Assembly: GCF_014268445.2 (NCBI RefSeq)
Contig: NZ_CP077089.1
Span: 3,961,501-4,025,500 of the forward strand
Direction of reading: 5' to 3'
DNA length: 64,000 nt
DNA from: Pseudomonas tensinigenes
GTDB lineage: Bacteria; Pseudomonadota; Gammaproteobacteria; Pseudomonadales; Pseudomonadaceae
The position numbers and the translations under genes were made by a program. The notes under the pieces are model-generated. The model made no database searches. It was not told the DNA's origin and worked only from the letters and a program-made list of their open reading frames with translations. Positions 16,981 through 24,922 of this stretch are shown piece after piece. Position 1 is the first letter of the stretch. The number at the start of each line of letters is the position of its first letter.

Positions 16981-19883
16981 GACAGTACTTCTCCGGTCAG
17001 GAGGCTTGGAGTTTTAACAACAGATTTCGAAATCGTCGGCGCTGGCAGACTCGGCAATTTGCCCGCCTTGCTCGCCGCTCCAAGAAGACCCGAAGCACTC
17101 GGCAACGCCGCACTCGCCAGCTTCGGCAACCCGGCCACCCCGCCCTGCACCACGTCTTTCACCTGCTGCGCCGTTTGCATCGCGCCTTGCGCCGTCTGCA
17201 TCGCACTCATCCCTGTTTGCGCCATGTCCTTGCCCTTCTCCAACATGTCCCAACTCTTGCTCGGCAACACCTGCGCGACCATCGCCTGCACCTGACTCGG
17301 CACGTCTTCGGCACCCGGCGGATTCACCGGCCACTCCGGTTTGCCGATGTAACTGCCATCGCTCCAGGTATCCGCCGGATCCTTGCCGAACAGCACACGC
17401 GCCGGCCCCGGTGCGGCGCCGGCGACACTGGCGAAACCTTTGCCGTCGAGCTTGCCCTTGATGCTCTTGCCCAAGGCATCGATGACTTCGTAGTCGCCCT
17501 CCTTTATGCCCTGACGCCCGGCGTACTGGTTGAACAATTCCAGATTGCCCTTGCCCGGTTTCGGCGGTTCCGGGAACACCCCGGCCAGACTTTTCGCGCC
17601 GGTGTAGGCGAAGTTCGCCGCGTGTGCGGTGTAAGGGCCGCTGGTGGCGTGGGTGATGCCGCCGGCGTTGTAGGTGGTGGCGCTGCCGCCGCCCTGAATC
17701 ACCAGTTCGGTTTTCGCGGTGATGGTGATGCGGTCGGCGTTGGCGGTGATGTTGAGTTTGGCCAGCAGGTTGATGCTGTCCTTGAGCGCACGCACGTCGA
17801 TATCACCGGAGGCCGCCACCAGCCGCCAACCCATGCTCTGCACGAACAGGCGCATGCCGCGACTGGCGCTGGCGAGCAGGCGTTTGCCGATGGACAGACT
17901 GGTGTGGCCGGTGCTGCTCAGCGCCAGGTGTTCGCCGGTGGCGATGTGGCTGGAACGTGGCGTGGTCAGGGCGATGCCGGCCGGGCTGGCGAGCACCAGA
18001 TGCGGTTCGGTGAACTCGGGGAATTCGTTGGCGGTGAGGTTCGCCGGACCGCTACCGAGCACGCCTTGATGCTGGGCGTGCAGCGCTTTGGCGACGTCGT
18101 CCTGATCGCCGGCTTCCTGGGCTTGCAGCTCTTTGGCTTGCACCGCAAAACCGTCCTGCTGATCGCTGGCCGTCGCGAGGCGTTCAGCGGTTTCCGGCAG
18201 ATCTTTGTGGTGCTTGGATTCGTTCGGACGCGGCTCAGTGGTGATGAGCAGACCGGCCGCCGCACGCACCGCACCGTGGCGGTCGGTTCTCAACTCAAAA
18301 CCTTCACCACGCGGCTGACCACCGCTCGGACGTGGATGAGTCAGGTAACCGAGATTGATCGCACTCGCGCCGTGGTCGCTGCGCAGCGCGATGCTGATCT
18401 CGCTGGTGGTGTCGTCGATGCGCAGTTCGTTGGCGCGGCTGCCCTTGTATTCCTTGCTCTTGACCGTCGCCAGCGTCTTGAAATCCGGCAGTTTATACGG
18501 CGGCAGATTCGCGCCGTGGTACAGACAACCGGTGATCAGCGGCTGATCAGGATCGCCCTCCAGAAAGGTGATCAACACCTCCATGCCGACCCGTGGGATG
18601 TTGATCGAGCCAAAGGTTTCCGCGGCCCAGCTCGACGCGACGCGCATCCAGCAACTGGTCATGTCGTCGTGCTTGCCTTCGCGGTCCCAGAAGAACTGCA
18701 CCTTCACCCGGCCGTATTGGTCGCAGTAAATCTCTTCACCCTCGGGGCCGCAGACCACCGCGCTCTGGGTGCCGAGGACTTTCGGTTTCGGGTGATCGAG
18801 TGGCGGACGGTACGGCACGTCCCACGGGATCGCGCTGAAGCGGTTGCGGTAGCCCTGGTGGAAATCGTCCTTGAGGTCGGTGGTGTCGCTGGTCACCGAC
18901 TCTTCGAGCACCTGCGGCTGTTTGCCTTCGTGGAAAATTTCGGTGAGCAGCCACAAGTCATTCCACGTCGGGTTGGCGTGCTCGGTCAGGGCGAGAAAAT
19001 GTCCGCTGACCAGAATCGGCTGATCGCTGTTGCCTTCGGCCAGACGGTAGTCGCTGCGATGGCGTTCCAGCGCGCGATTGGCCAGGTGTTTACCACGCTC
19101 GCGATCGACGAAACGGCCCGGGTAATCGTAGTCTTCGAGGTCCGGTTGCGCGCTGCTTTTGGCATCGCTTTCCAGCTCGATCTTCGGTTTGACGAAGTCG
19201 TAATCGCGGCGCGTGGTGCGGCTGGTGCGGGTGACCAGACGCAGGCCGAAGCGCTTGACCACCGGTTTGTCAGCGACCAGTCCGGAGTCTTGCTGATAGG
19301 CCACTGGCGCGAGTTTCGGGAACACCGTTTGGTCATCGCCGAAGGTCAGTTTGTGGCCGCTGGACGTGTGCTGGAAGTGGTAGTGAATCCCCTCCTCCTC
19401 GCACAAGCGCTGGATGAAATCCAGGTCCGACTCGTCGTACTGCACGCAGTAAATCCGTTCCGGATAAATCGCGCTGAGCTGGAAGTGGTAATCGCTGGCA
19501 AGGATGCCGTGTTCTTCCAGCACCTGGATGATGATCTGCTGCACCGTCATCTGCTGGAAGATGCGCTGGTTGACCCGGTGCGCGAGGTAGGCCAGTTGCG
19601 GGCGCAAGGAGATTTTGTAACGGGTCAGACGCTTGCCCGCCTCGCCTTGGGCGATGCTGTAGACCAACCCGTGAATCCCCGTGCCGGTTGGCGACAGCTG
19701 AAGAAACGCCAGTTTGTGCAGCACGCTTTCGAGGTTGATCGAGGCCTTTTCGCTGACCAGTTCCAGCTCGAATTCGAACGACGTGTTGAGGGCCTCGCGA
19801 CCGGTGAAGGACAGCACCTGGAAATCGCTGTCGATGCCATCGACGGTCAGATTGAAATGAGGCTGGTTGGCCGGTGAGAACAT
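16977..19883 (-). CDS. vgrG: VgrG, T6SS spike protein with C-terminal extension
   Basis: 968 residues. The gp27-like part begins FNLTVDGIDSDFQVLSFTG; the gp5-like OB domain lies near residue 375 (CGPEGEEIYCDQYGRVKVQF) and ends around YHGANLPPYK. The DUF2345 beta-helix runs to about 750 (DRITITAKTELVIQGGGSAT). A further 200 or so residues contain Ala/Met/Gln-rich helical repeats (MAQTGMSAMQTAQGAMQTAQ), beyond the usual VgrG core. ATG at 19883 follows GAGGAACAAGGG; a TTG 11 codons upstream is the alternative. The extension next to a coupled rhs gene suggests it docks the Rhs cargo. Confidence 0.93.
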   Translation of the reverse strand: MFSPANQPHFNLTVDGIDSDFQVLSFTGREALNTSFEFELELVSEKASINLESVLHKLAFLQLSPTGTGIHGLVYSIAQGEAGKRLTRYKISLRPQLAYLAHRVNQRIFQQMTVQQIIIQVLEEHGILASDYHFQLSAIYPERIYCVQYDESDLDFIQRLCEEEGIHYHFQHTSSGHKLTFGDDQTVFPKLAPVAYQQDSGLVADKPVVKRFGLRLVTRTSRTTRRDYDFVKPKIELESDAKSSAQPDLEDYDYPGRFVDRERGKHLANRALERHRSDYRLAEGNSDQPILVSGHFLALTEHANPTWNDLWLLTEIFHEGKQPQVLEESVTSDTTDLKDDFHQGYRNRFSAIPWDVPYRPPLDHPKPKVLGTQSAVVCGPEGEEIYCDQYGRVKVQFFWDREGKHDDMTSCWMRVASSWAAETFGSINIPRVGMEVLITFLEGDPDQPLITGCLYHGANLPPYKLPDFKTLATVKSKEYKGSRANELRIDDTTSEISIALRSDHGASAINLGYLTHPRPSGGQPRGEGFELRTDRHGAVRAAAGLLITTEPRPNESKHHKDLPETAERLATASDQQDGFAVQAKELQAQEAGDQDDVAKALHAQHQGVLGSGPANLTANEFPEFTEPHLVLASPAGIALTTPRSSHIATGEHLALSSTGHTSLSIGKRLLASASRGMRLFVQSMGWRLVAASGDIDVRALKDSINLLAKLNITANADRITITAKTELVIQGGGSATTYNAGGITHATSGPYTAHAANFAYTGAKSLAGVFPEPPKPGKGNLELFNQYAGRQGIKEGDYEVIDALGKSIKGKLDGKGFASVAGAAPGPARVLFGKDPADTWSDGSYIGKPEWPVNPPGAEDVPSQVQAMVAQVLPSKSWDMLEKGKDMAQTGMSAMQTAQGAMQTAQQVKDVVQGGVAGLPKLASAALPSASGLLGAASKAGKLPSLPAPTISKSVVKTPSLLTGEVLS

Positions 19884-19960
19884 CCCTTGTTCCTCGCGCA
19901 ATGCTGCGACGCGCAACAGCCCTCAAGGGGCTATTGGCAAAAAATTCTTTAGAAGTGAAT

Positions 19961-19991
19961 CCGCCCCGACCAGTCATGCCGATCGGGGCGG
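19961..19991 (-). terminator. hairpin between hcp and vgrG
   Basis: CCGCCCCGA (19961-19969) and TCGGGGCGG (19983-19991) form a perfect 9-bp stem. In the minus direction a T-run appears only some 15 bases later, so it may terminate partially, which would explain high Hcp and lower VgrG output. Confidence 0.6.
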
Positions 19992-20009
19992 TACAACCAT
20001 CAGCCGTAA

Positions 20010-20525
20010 TTAAACGACTGGAGCACGCCAGTCATCGGAACCCGAAGTACCGGAGACTTCGTGGGTCCAGGTGATTTTGCGGTAGGTGAACTGCACTTCT
20101 TCCAGGTGGGTGAAGTGCGCGTTGCCTGGATCCTGGCAGTTGTGCATTTTGTTGTTGATGGCGACGATGATCGCGTCTTCCAGTTTGGTGGTGTAGTAGT
20201 GCTCTTGGGTGCCTTGCGCCGAAGTGCGGTACCACTGGATAACGATTTCGCTCATGCGCTCGCCGGAGGTCAGCGCTGCTTGCAGCAGCGGCGAAGCCTT
20301 GTCGTAGACCTTGGTGATGACCACTGGCTTGTGCACGCGCTGACCGGTTGGCTGACCGGATTGCGGGTCACGCGGGATGATCACGTCGTGGGTGAAAGCC
20401 TGAACCATGACTTGGTCTTCGTGGCCTTCCTGGTAGGTGTTGCCAACGGAGTCGGCGGTGAATGCGCCGGCAGTGATCAGACCTTGTTTTTCGCCGGTAA
20501 CCGACATGTACGCTGGTGTTGCCAT
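20010..20525 (-). CDS. hcp: Hcp, T6SS inner-tube protein
   Basis: 171 residues, MATPAYMSVTGEKQGLITAG with the Hcp hallmarks: an opening with glycine-rich turn, HDVIIPRDPQSGQPTGQR, HKPVVITKVYDKASP and HYYTTKLEDAIIV. Hcp hexamers stack into the tube carrying the VgrG spike. AAGGAG lies 9 bases before the ATG at 20525. It heads the minus-strand T6SS group; no sheath or membrane-complex genes are in the window, so it depends on an apparatus encoded elsewhere. Confidence 0.95.
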   Translation of the reverse strand: MATPAYMSVTGEKQGLITAGAFTADSVGNTYQEGHEDQVMVQAFTHDVIIPRDPQSGQPTGQRVHKPVVITKVYDKASPLLQAALTSGERMSEIVIQWYRTSAQGTQEHYYTTKLEDAIIVAINNKMHNCQDPGNAHFTHLEEVQFTYRKITWTHEVSGTSGSDDWRAPVV

Positions 20526-20593
20526 GGGGATGCTCTCCTTGCTTAAAACACACAACCGACAGGCACCATTGCCTGTCCGGGCAGGCTTGAGCT

Positions 20594-20609
20594 ATCAAAC
20601 TCCATGCCA
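20594..20609 (-). promoter_or_regulatory. possible sigma-54 (-24/-12) promoter for hcp
   Basis: On the minus strand the sequence TGGCATGGAGTTTGAT fits TGGCAC-N5-TTGCT spacing, with two departures (C to T after GGCA and GAT for GCT). It lies about 69 bp before the hcp start. Many T6SS hcp genes use sigma-54, which supports it, but the match is imperfect. Confidence 0.35.
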
Positions 20610-20695
20610 GCTATCACAAAACCATTATTCTTCAACGCCTTAAACAAACAGCCCGTACGCCGACCTTTGAATAAACGAGATTAAACAAATAAAAG

Positions 20696-20818
20696 TGCGC
20701 AACTTTTTGCGCAGTGGTGTGCAAGAAGTTGCGCACTTGTCTGAAAGCCTCGGTTCATAAGGCCTGCACAGACTTTCCCGGATGAAAACAGGCCAGGTAC
20801 TGCGCAACTTCTTGCGCA
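20696..20818. promoter_or_regulatory. three copies of TGCGCAA-N4-TTGCGCA palindrome
   Basis: Copy 1 at 20696-20713 (TGCGCAACTTTTTGCGCA), copy 2 reversed at 20718-20735 with one arm changed (TGTGCAAGAAGTTGCGCA) and copy 3 at 20801-20818 (TGCGCAACTTCTTGCGCA). Copies 1 and 2 are 22 bp apart, two helical turns, so a dimeric repressor or activator could bind both on one face. They sit upstream of hcp and of the divergent tautomerase gene. Confidence 0.75.
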
Positions 20819-20958
20819 CTTCACCGCACGCAGCCATTTGATACACCACATCACAAATGATGTACCTCAAAGCCTATTTATCAATCTTGCGTGGCTTCTT
20901 AAAGTTCACTCCAACAGCGGCCCATCATCCTGACGGGCTGGCCAGTGGAGCGATCCCC

Positions 20959-21174
20959 ATGCCTTTCATCAGCGTACGCATCACCCGTGACGGCGTGACC
21001 CGGGAACAGAAAGCCCAGGTCATCAAGGAAATCACCGAAACGATGCAGCGGGTGCTGCACAAGGATCCGAAACTCACCCACATCGTGATCGAGGAAGTCG
21101 ACACTGATAACTGGGGTTATGCCGGCATCACCACCACCGAGTATCGCCAACAGTTGGCGGATTCGCAGTCATGA
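20959..21174 (+). CDS. 4-oxalocrotonate tautomerase-family enzyme
   Basis: 71 residues starting MPFISVRITRDGVTREQKAQ. Pro2 is the catalytic N-terminal proline after removal of Met, which fixes the start at 20959 (GTGGAG upstream). The rest (VIKEITETMQRVL, HIVIEEVDTDNWGYAG) is typical of small tautomerases. The stop overlaps the start of the next gene (ATGA), so the two are co-translated. The substrate is unknown. Confidence 0.9.
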   Translation: MPFISVRITRDGVTREQKAQVIKEITETMQRVLHKDPKLTHIVIEEVDTDNWGYAGITTTEYRQQLADSQS

Positions 21175-21827
21175 GCCGGGCCGTGAAAATCGATTTCGTC
21201 TCGGATGTCGTTTGCCCTTGGTGCGCATTGGGCGCCACCGCTCTGGAGCAAGCAATCAAGAATCTGGCGGGCGAAGTCGATGTGGAACTGACCTACAAAC
21301 CGTTCGAACTGAACCCCGACATGCCCGCCGAAGGTGAACACGCCATCGAGCACATGATGCGCAAATACGGGCGCAGTGCTGAGCAAGTGGCGGATCGCAA
21401 CGCGATGATCATCGAACGCGGCGAGCAGATCGGTTTTCACTTCGACCTGGAAAAACGCAGCCATTTCCACAACACCTTCGATGCCCATCGATTGCTGTTC
21501 TGGGCCGCCACACAAGGACGTCAGCGTGAGTTGAAGCAAGCCTTGCTCAAGGCCTACTTCACTGACGGCATGAACCCGAATGACCACGCCACGCTGGTGA
21601 TGCTGGCAGGCGCAGTCGGGCTCGATAGCGAGCGCGCACAAGAGGTGCTGGCCAACGCTGAGTTCAGCCAGGCCGTGCGCGAACTTGAACGGTTTTATCA
21701 GCAGCGCGGCATCGATTCGGTTCCGGCCATGGTGATCGACGACAAACAGGTCATCCCCGGTTCCCAGTCCGTCGCTTATTACCAGCAAGCGTTACGTCAA
21801 GCTGCGCAGATTGCGGCTCACGCCTGA
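21171..21827 (+). CDS. DsbA-family oxidoreductase (FrnE-like)
   Basis: 218 residues with the thioredoxin-fold active site CPWC at residues 15-18 and the FrnE-type motif YKPFELNPDMP. No signal peptide, so it is cytoplasmic, unlike periplasmic DsbA. A cis-Pro loop is present near the end (SVPAMVI). It is coupled by a 4-base overlap to the tautomerase, and a SDR follows; the group may handle electrophilic or carbonyl compounds. Confidence 0.9.
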   Translation: MSRAVKIDFVSDVVCPWCALGATALEQAIKNLAGEVDVELTYKPFELNPDMPAEGEHAIEHMMRKYGRSAEQVADRNAMIIERGEQIGFHFDLEKRSHFHNTFDAHRLLFWAATQGRQRELKQALLKAYFTDGMNPNDHATLVMLAGAVGLDSERAQEVLANAEFSQAVRELERFYQQRGIDSVPAMVIDDKQVIPGSQSVAYYQQALRQAAQIAAHA

Positions 21828-21876
21828 CACCCGAACTTCGTTTTTTCAAACCATTCAGATTGCATGAGGAAACATC

Positions 21877-22587
21877 ATGAGCACGTCCAAAAAAGTTGTA
21901 GTGATCACCGGCGCTTCGCAAGGCATTGGCGCAGGTCTGGTCAAAGGTTTCCGTGAACGCGGCTATCAGGTTGTCGCGACCTCGCGCTCGATCAAACCGT
22001 CCACCGACCCGGATATTCTCGCCGTCGCCGGTGACATCGCCGACCCGCAGACCGCCGAGCGCGTGATCCGCGAAGCCGTTGCACGTTTCGGTCGTATCGA
22101 CACTCTGGTGAACAACGCCGGGATTTTCGTCGCCAAGCCTTTCACCGAATACAGCCAGGCAGACTACGCACAAGTGGTGGCGACCAACATGAGCGGCTTC
22201 TTCCACATCTCACAATTGGCGATTGCCGAAATGGAGAAAAACGCCAGTGGCCATATCGTCAGCGTTACCACCAGTCTGGTCGACCACGCGATTGATGGCG
22301 TGCCGTCGGTGCTTGCATCACTGACCAAGGGCGGCATCAACGCGGCGACCAAATCCCTGGCCATCGAGTACGCCAAGCGCGGCATTCGGGTCAATGCGGT
22401 ATCGCCGGGCATCATCAAAACGCCGATGCACGGCGAAGAAACCCACGCCGCCCTCGGCAGCCTGCACCCGGTTGGGCATATGGGTGAGATCGACGACATC
22501 GTGCAAGCGATCCTCTACCTGGACGGTGCGAACTTCGTCACCGGCGAAATCCTCCATGTCGACGGTGGTCAGAGCGCTGGCCATTGA
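21877..22587 (+). CDS. SDR-family protein lacking the catalytic Tyr
   Basis: 236 residues. The cofactor motif TGASQGIG and NNAG are intact and the C-terminal IDDIVQAILYLDGANFVTGE is normal, but the Tyr-x-x-x-Lys site reads ASLTK: Lys remains and the Tyr position is Ala. The Ser region is SVTTSLV. This suggests an altered mechanism or a non-catalytic role. ATG at 21877 follows TGAGGAAAC. Same strand as and 49 bp after the DsbA-like gene. Confidence 0.85.
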   Translation: MSTSKKVVVITGASQGIGAGLVKGFRERGYQVVATSRSIKPSTDPDILAVAGDIADPQTAERVIREAVARFGRIDTLVNNAGIFVAKPFTEYSQADYAQVVATNMSGFFHISQLAIAEMEKNASGHIVSVTTSLVDHAIDGVPSVLASLTKGGINAATKSLAIEYAKRGIRVNAVSPGIIKTPMHGEETHAALGSLHPVGHMGEIDDIVQAILYLDGANFVTGEILHVDGGQSAGH

Positions 22588-22599
22588 TACCTCCCCGCA

Positions 22600-22625
22600 G
22601 CACTGCCGGTATGTACCGGCGGTGC
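22600..22625. repeat. 26-bp near-palindrome after SDR gene
   Basis: GCACTGCCGGTA (22600-22611) and TACCGGCGGTGC (22614-22625) pair with one G-T wobble around 2 bases. No T-run follows. It could end the upstream operon or be a regulator site. Confidence 0.6.
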
Positions 22626-22635
22626 CGCTTCATGA

Positions 22636-22678
22636 GATAAGCCTGAGAATGATCCGTCAGTTGATCCTCAGGCTTATC
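22636..22678 (+). promoter_or_regulatory. perfect 12-bp hairpin abutting the LysR start codon
   Basis: GATAAGCCTGAG (22636-22647) and CTCAGGCTTATC (22667-22678) flank a 19-base loop and end 2 bases before the ATG at 22681. Any ribosome site would lie in the right arm, so the hairpin could limit translation, or the palindrome could be the autoregulatory site of the LysR protein. Confidence 0.7.
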
Positions 22679-22680
22679 CC

Positions 22681-23604
22681 ATGAAGCGCCACTTTGAAGA
22701 CTTGCAGTTAGGCAGCATCGAACTCTTTTGCCTCGCCGCTGAAGCCGGCAGCTTCACCGCCGCCGCGCAGCTCGCGGGTGTCACGCCGGCCGCGGTGAGC
22801 CGGTCGATTCTGCGTCTGGAACAGCGCTTGGGTTCGCGCTTGTTCGCGCGAACCACGCGCAGCATTCGTTTGACCGAGGCCGGTAGAAACTTTTTCGTCC
22901 AGTGCAGCCAGGCGCTGACGCAACTGGTCGAAGCGCAACAAGAGGTCATGGGCGCACAGTCGTCACCTTCAGGGCTGTTGCGCATCAGCCTGCCCACCAC
23001 TTACGGGCATCACCGCATCCTGCCGCTGCTGCCAAAATTCCGCGCGCTCTACCCTGACGTCAACGTCGACATCCACTTGGGCAACCGCAATATCGACTTC
23101 GTCGGCGAAGGCTACGATCTGGCGATCCGCGTACGCGCCCAACCGGATTCGACCATGGTCGCGCGGCTGCTGGAGGATGCAAAACTGGTGGTGGTCGCCT
23201 CTCCCGACTATCTGAAAAAGGCTGGCGTACCCGAAACGCTGGAAGATCTGGTGCAACACGAATGCATTCAGTTCGAACTGCCCAGCAGCGGACGGCGGAT
23301 CTCCTGGCTATTCCAGGAAAACGGCGATGATCGGGAAGTGATTTCCGAGGGGGGCTACTCCTGCTCAGACGATGTGCTCGGCGGCGTCACCCTGGCCAAA
23401 CACGGCGCGGGGGTCTTCCAGACGTACAAGTTCATCGTCGAAAAGGAGCTGGCCGACGGCAGCCTCGTTGAGGTGCTACAGCCTTACGCCGGGCGTTCGC
23501 GACCTTACACCTTGCTCTACCCGCACGGCCGCTATGTGCCGCAACGGGTCAGGGCGTTTGTCGACTTTCTGTTGCAGTTTCGTGATGAGTGGGCTGGGGC
23601 TTAG
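22681..23604 (+). CDS. LysR-family transcriptional regulator
   Basis: 307 residues: N-terminal winged helix (IELFCLAAEAGSFTAAAQLAG, AVSRSILRLEQRLGSRLF) and a periplasmic-binding-like effector domain (LLRISLPTTYGHHRILPLL). The ATG at 22681 has no clear ribosome site because a strong hairpin ends just before it. It follows the SDR gene on the same strand and is convergent with the Lrp-type gene. Likely regulates the tautomerase-DsbA-SDR set or itself. Confidence 0.9.
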   Translation: MKRHFEDLQLGSIELFCLAAEAGSFTAAAQLAGVTPAAVSRSILRLEQRLGSRLFARTTRSIRLTEAGRNFFVQCSQALTQLVEAQQEVMGAQSSPSGLLRISLPTTYGHHRILPLLPKFRALYPDVNVDIHLGNRNIDFVGEGYDLAIRVRAQPDSTMVARLLEDAKLVVVASPDYLKKAGVPETLEDLVQHECIQFELPSSGRRISWLFQENGDDREVISEGGYSCSDDVLGGVTLAKHGAGVFQTYKFIVEKELADGSLVEVLQPYAGRSRPYTLLYPHGRYVPQRVRAFVDFLLQFRDEWAGA

Positions 23605-23637
23605 CGCTGAAGTCCACGCGGTGGCAGCAACTGCAGT

Positions 23638-24126
23638 TCAGTGCCGCAGCAACTTGCGCAGCGGCACGCCATCCTTGAGTACGGGCGACTTGATGACGAT
23701 GTAACTGAAGTACTTGGAAATGCCGATATTCTTGTCCAGCAAGCTTTCGATCACTTCCTGATAATGCTGGATGCTGCGGGTCATGAAGCGCACCAGATAA
23801 TCGTAGCCACCGCTGATCAAATGACATTCAAGCACTTCGTCGACCAAACGAATATTGGATTCGAATTTGGCGAAATCCTCGCGTTTGTGATCGCTCAAGG
23901 TGATTTCCGTAAACACCGTGACCGAGTCGGTGATCTTCGCCAGATTCAGGTGCGCTTTGTAGCTGGAAATATAACCCGCTGATTCCAGTCGCTTGACCCG
24001 TTGCAGACACGGACTGGCCGACAGCCCGACGGCATCGGCCAGGCTGACGTTGGTCATGCGGCCATCCTTCTGCAACTCGACCAGAATGCTGATGTCGATC
24101 CGGTCCAGTTTTACTATCCCTTCCAT
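23638..24126 (-). CDS. Lrp/AsnC-family transcriptional regulator
   Basis: 162 residues: HTH (LDRIDISILVELQKDGRMTN, LSASPCLQRVKRLESAGYI) and RAM ligand domain (ECHLISGGYDYLVRF). The ATG at 24126 is preceded by AGAGGT; in-frame upstream Met is unsupported. Lrp-type proteins sense amino acids; the adjacent HAD and GabT-like genes on the same strand are plausible targets. Confidence 0.9.
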   Translation of the reverse strand: MEGIVKLDRIDISILVELQKDGRMTNVSLADAVGLSASPCLQRVKRLESAGYISSYKAHLNLAKITDSVTVFTEITLSDHKREDFAKFESNIRLVDEVLECHLISGGYDYLVRFMTRSIQHYQEVIESLLDKNIGISKYFSYIVIKSPVLKDGVPLRKLLRH

Positions 24127-24170
24127 TGCATACCTCTGACTGCCATTTGTAGGACAATCTTCTAGCAAAA

Positions 24171-24827
24171 TCAGCGCCGTAATGACAGCTGATGCTGAGT
24201 CACCAGGTCCGCCATGCTGTTGATGCAGTATTGCGCCGAGCAGGGCGTGGGTTGCCTGCCCCGATCACGACTGATCAGGCACACGTCATTCTCCGACCCT
24301 CGGCGCGCACCTGCGCGCGTGATATGGAGAATGTCGCCCGGTACCAGTGCGTTGGCGCTCAGCCAATTGGCGTCCTGCAACGGTGCGTCGGCCAATGAGA
24401 TGAAGTCGTCGGCATTGATCCCCAAACGCTCGCACAGCGGGCCACGATCTTCGGCATCGCGGTCACCCTGAACCAGCAGGCGGTAGAACTTGCGCAGGTA
24501 CAACATCGCACCTGGCGCGTCTTCGAACAATGACCATGCCGCCACCGACCGGGCAAAGCTCATGCCCTCCTCCCAACTGGCATTCAAGCCCCAGCGTTCT
24601 GCGAGTTGACGATGGGCGAAACACAACATGCCACTGAAGCCTAGCTCAGCGAAACGCGGATACAGCGCATGCAGCACTTCACGGTATTCAGCCAGCACCT
24701 GATCCTTGTCCGGATGACCACCCCGACTGACCAGCAGCGGTAGCAATGCCGTCCAGACCCCCGAGTCGCGGTCGACCAGCGCTTCATCGCAATCAATGAG
24801 CAACGCTCGATAATCAATCAGTCCCAT
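24171..24827 (-). CDS. HAD-superfamily hydrolase-like protein
   Basis: 218 residues beginning MGLIDYRALLIDCDEALVD. Motif I reads DCDEAL instead of the usual DxDGTL: both aspartates remain, but Gly and Thr are replaced. A Lys/Arg-rich middle and a later DDFISLAD-like acidic motif fit the fold. ATG at 24827 is chosen because GGAGG lies upstream; the ATG at 24866 has its ribosome site too close. It is 95 bp downstream of the GabT-like gene and on the same strand. Confidence 0.75.
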   Translation of the reverse strand: MGLIDYRALLIDCDEALVDRDSGVWTALLPLLVSRGGHPDKDQVLAEYREVLHALYPRFAELGFSGMLCFAHRQLAERWGLNASWEEGMSFARSVAAWSLFEDAPGAMLYLRKFYRLLVQGDRDAEDRGPLCERLGINADDFISLADAPLQDANWLSANALVPGDILHITRAGARRGSENDVCLISRDRGRQPTPCSAQYCINSMADLVTQHQLSLRR

Positions 24828-24922
24828 GGCGTGCGAAGCCTCCAATGATGCATTCCATCCGTCCATGCTCCACAAATGCTCACAAGCGATGCACTGCCGC
24901 ACCGCCGCGAGCGCACAGGCAC

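Larger units (their letters stand above)
20526..20958. other. divergent regulatory interval between hcp and tautomerase
   Basis: 433 bp without a gene and clearly more A+T-rich than its surroundings. It contains a sigma-54-like element (20594-20609, minus) and three copies of an 18-bp near-palindrome (20696-20818), all described separately. Confidence 0.8.

Noticed and set aside
17175..19877. 900-codon open frame on the plus strand opposite vgrG
   Set aside because: It is antisense to a clear VgrG gene with G+C-rich codon positions; its composition is repetitive Arg/His/Val-rich and it has no motifs.
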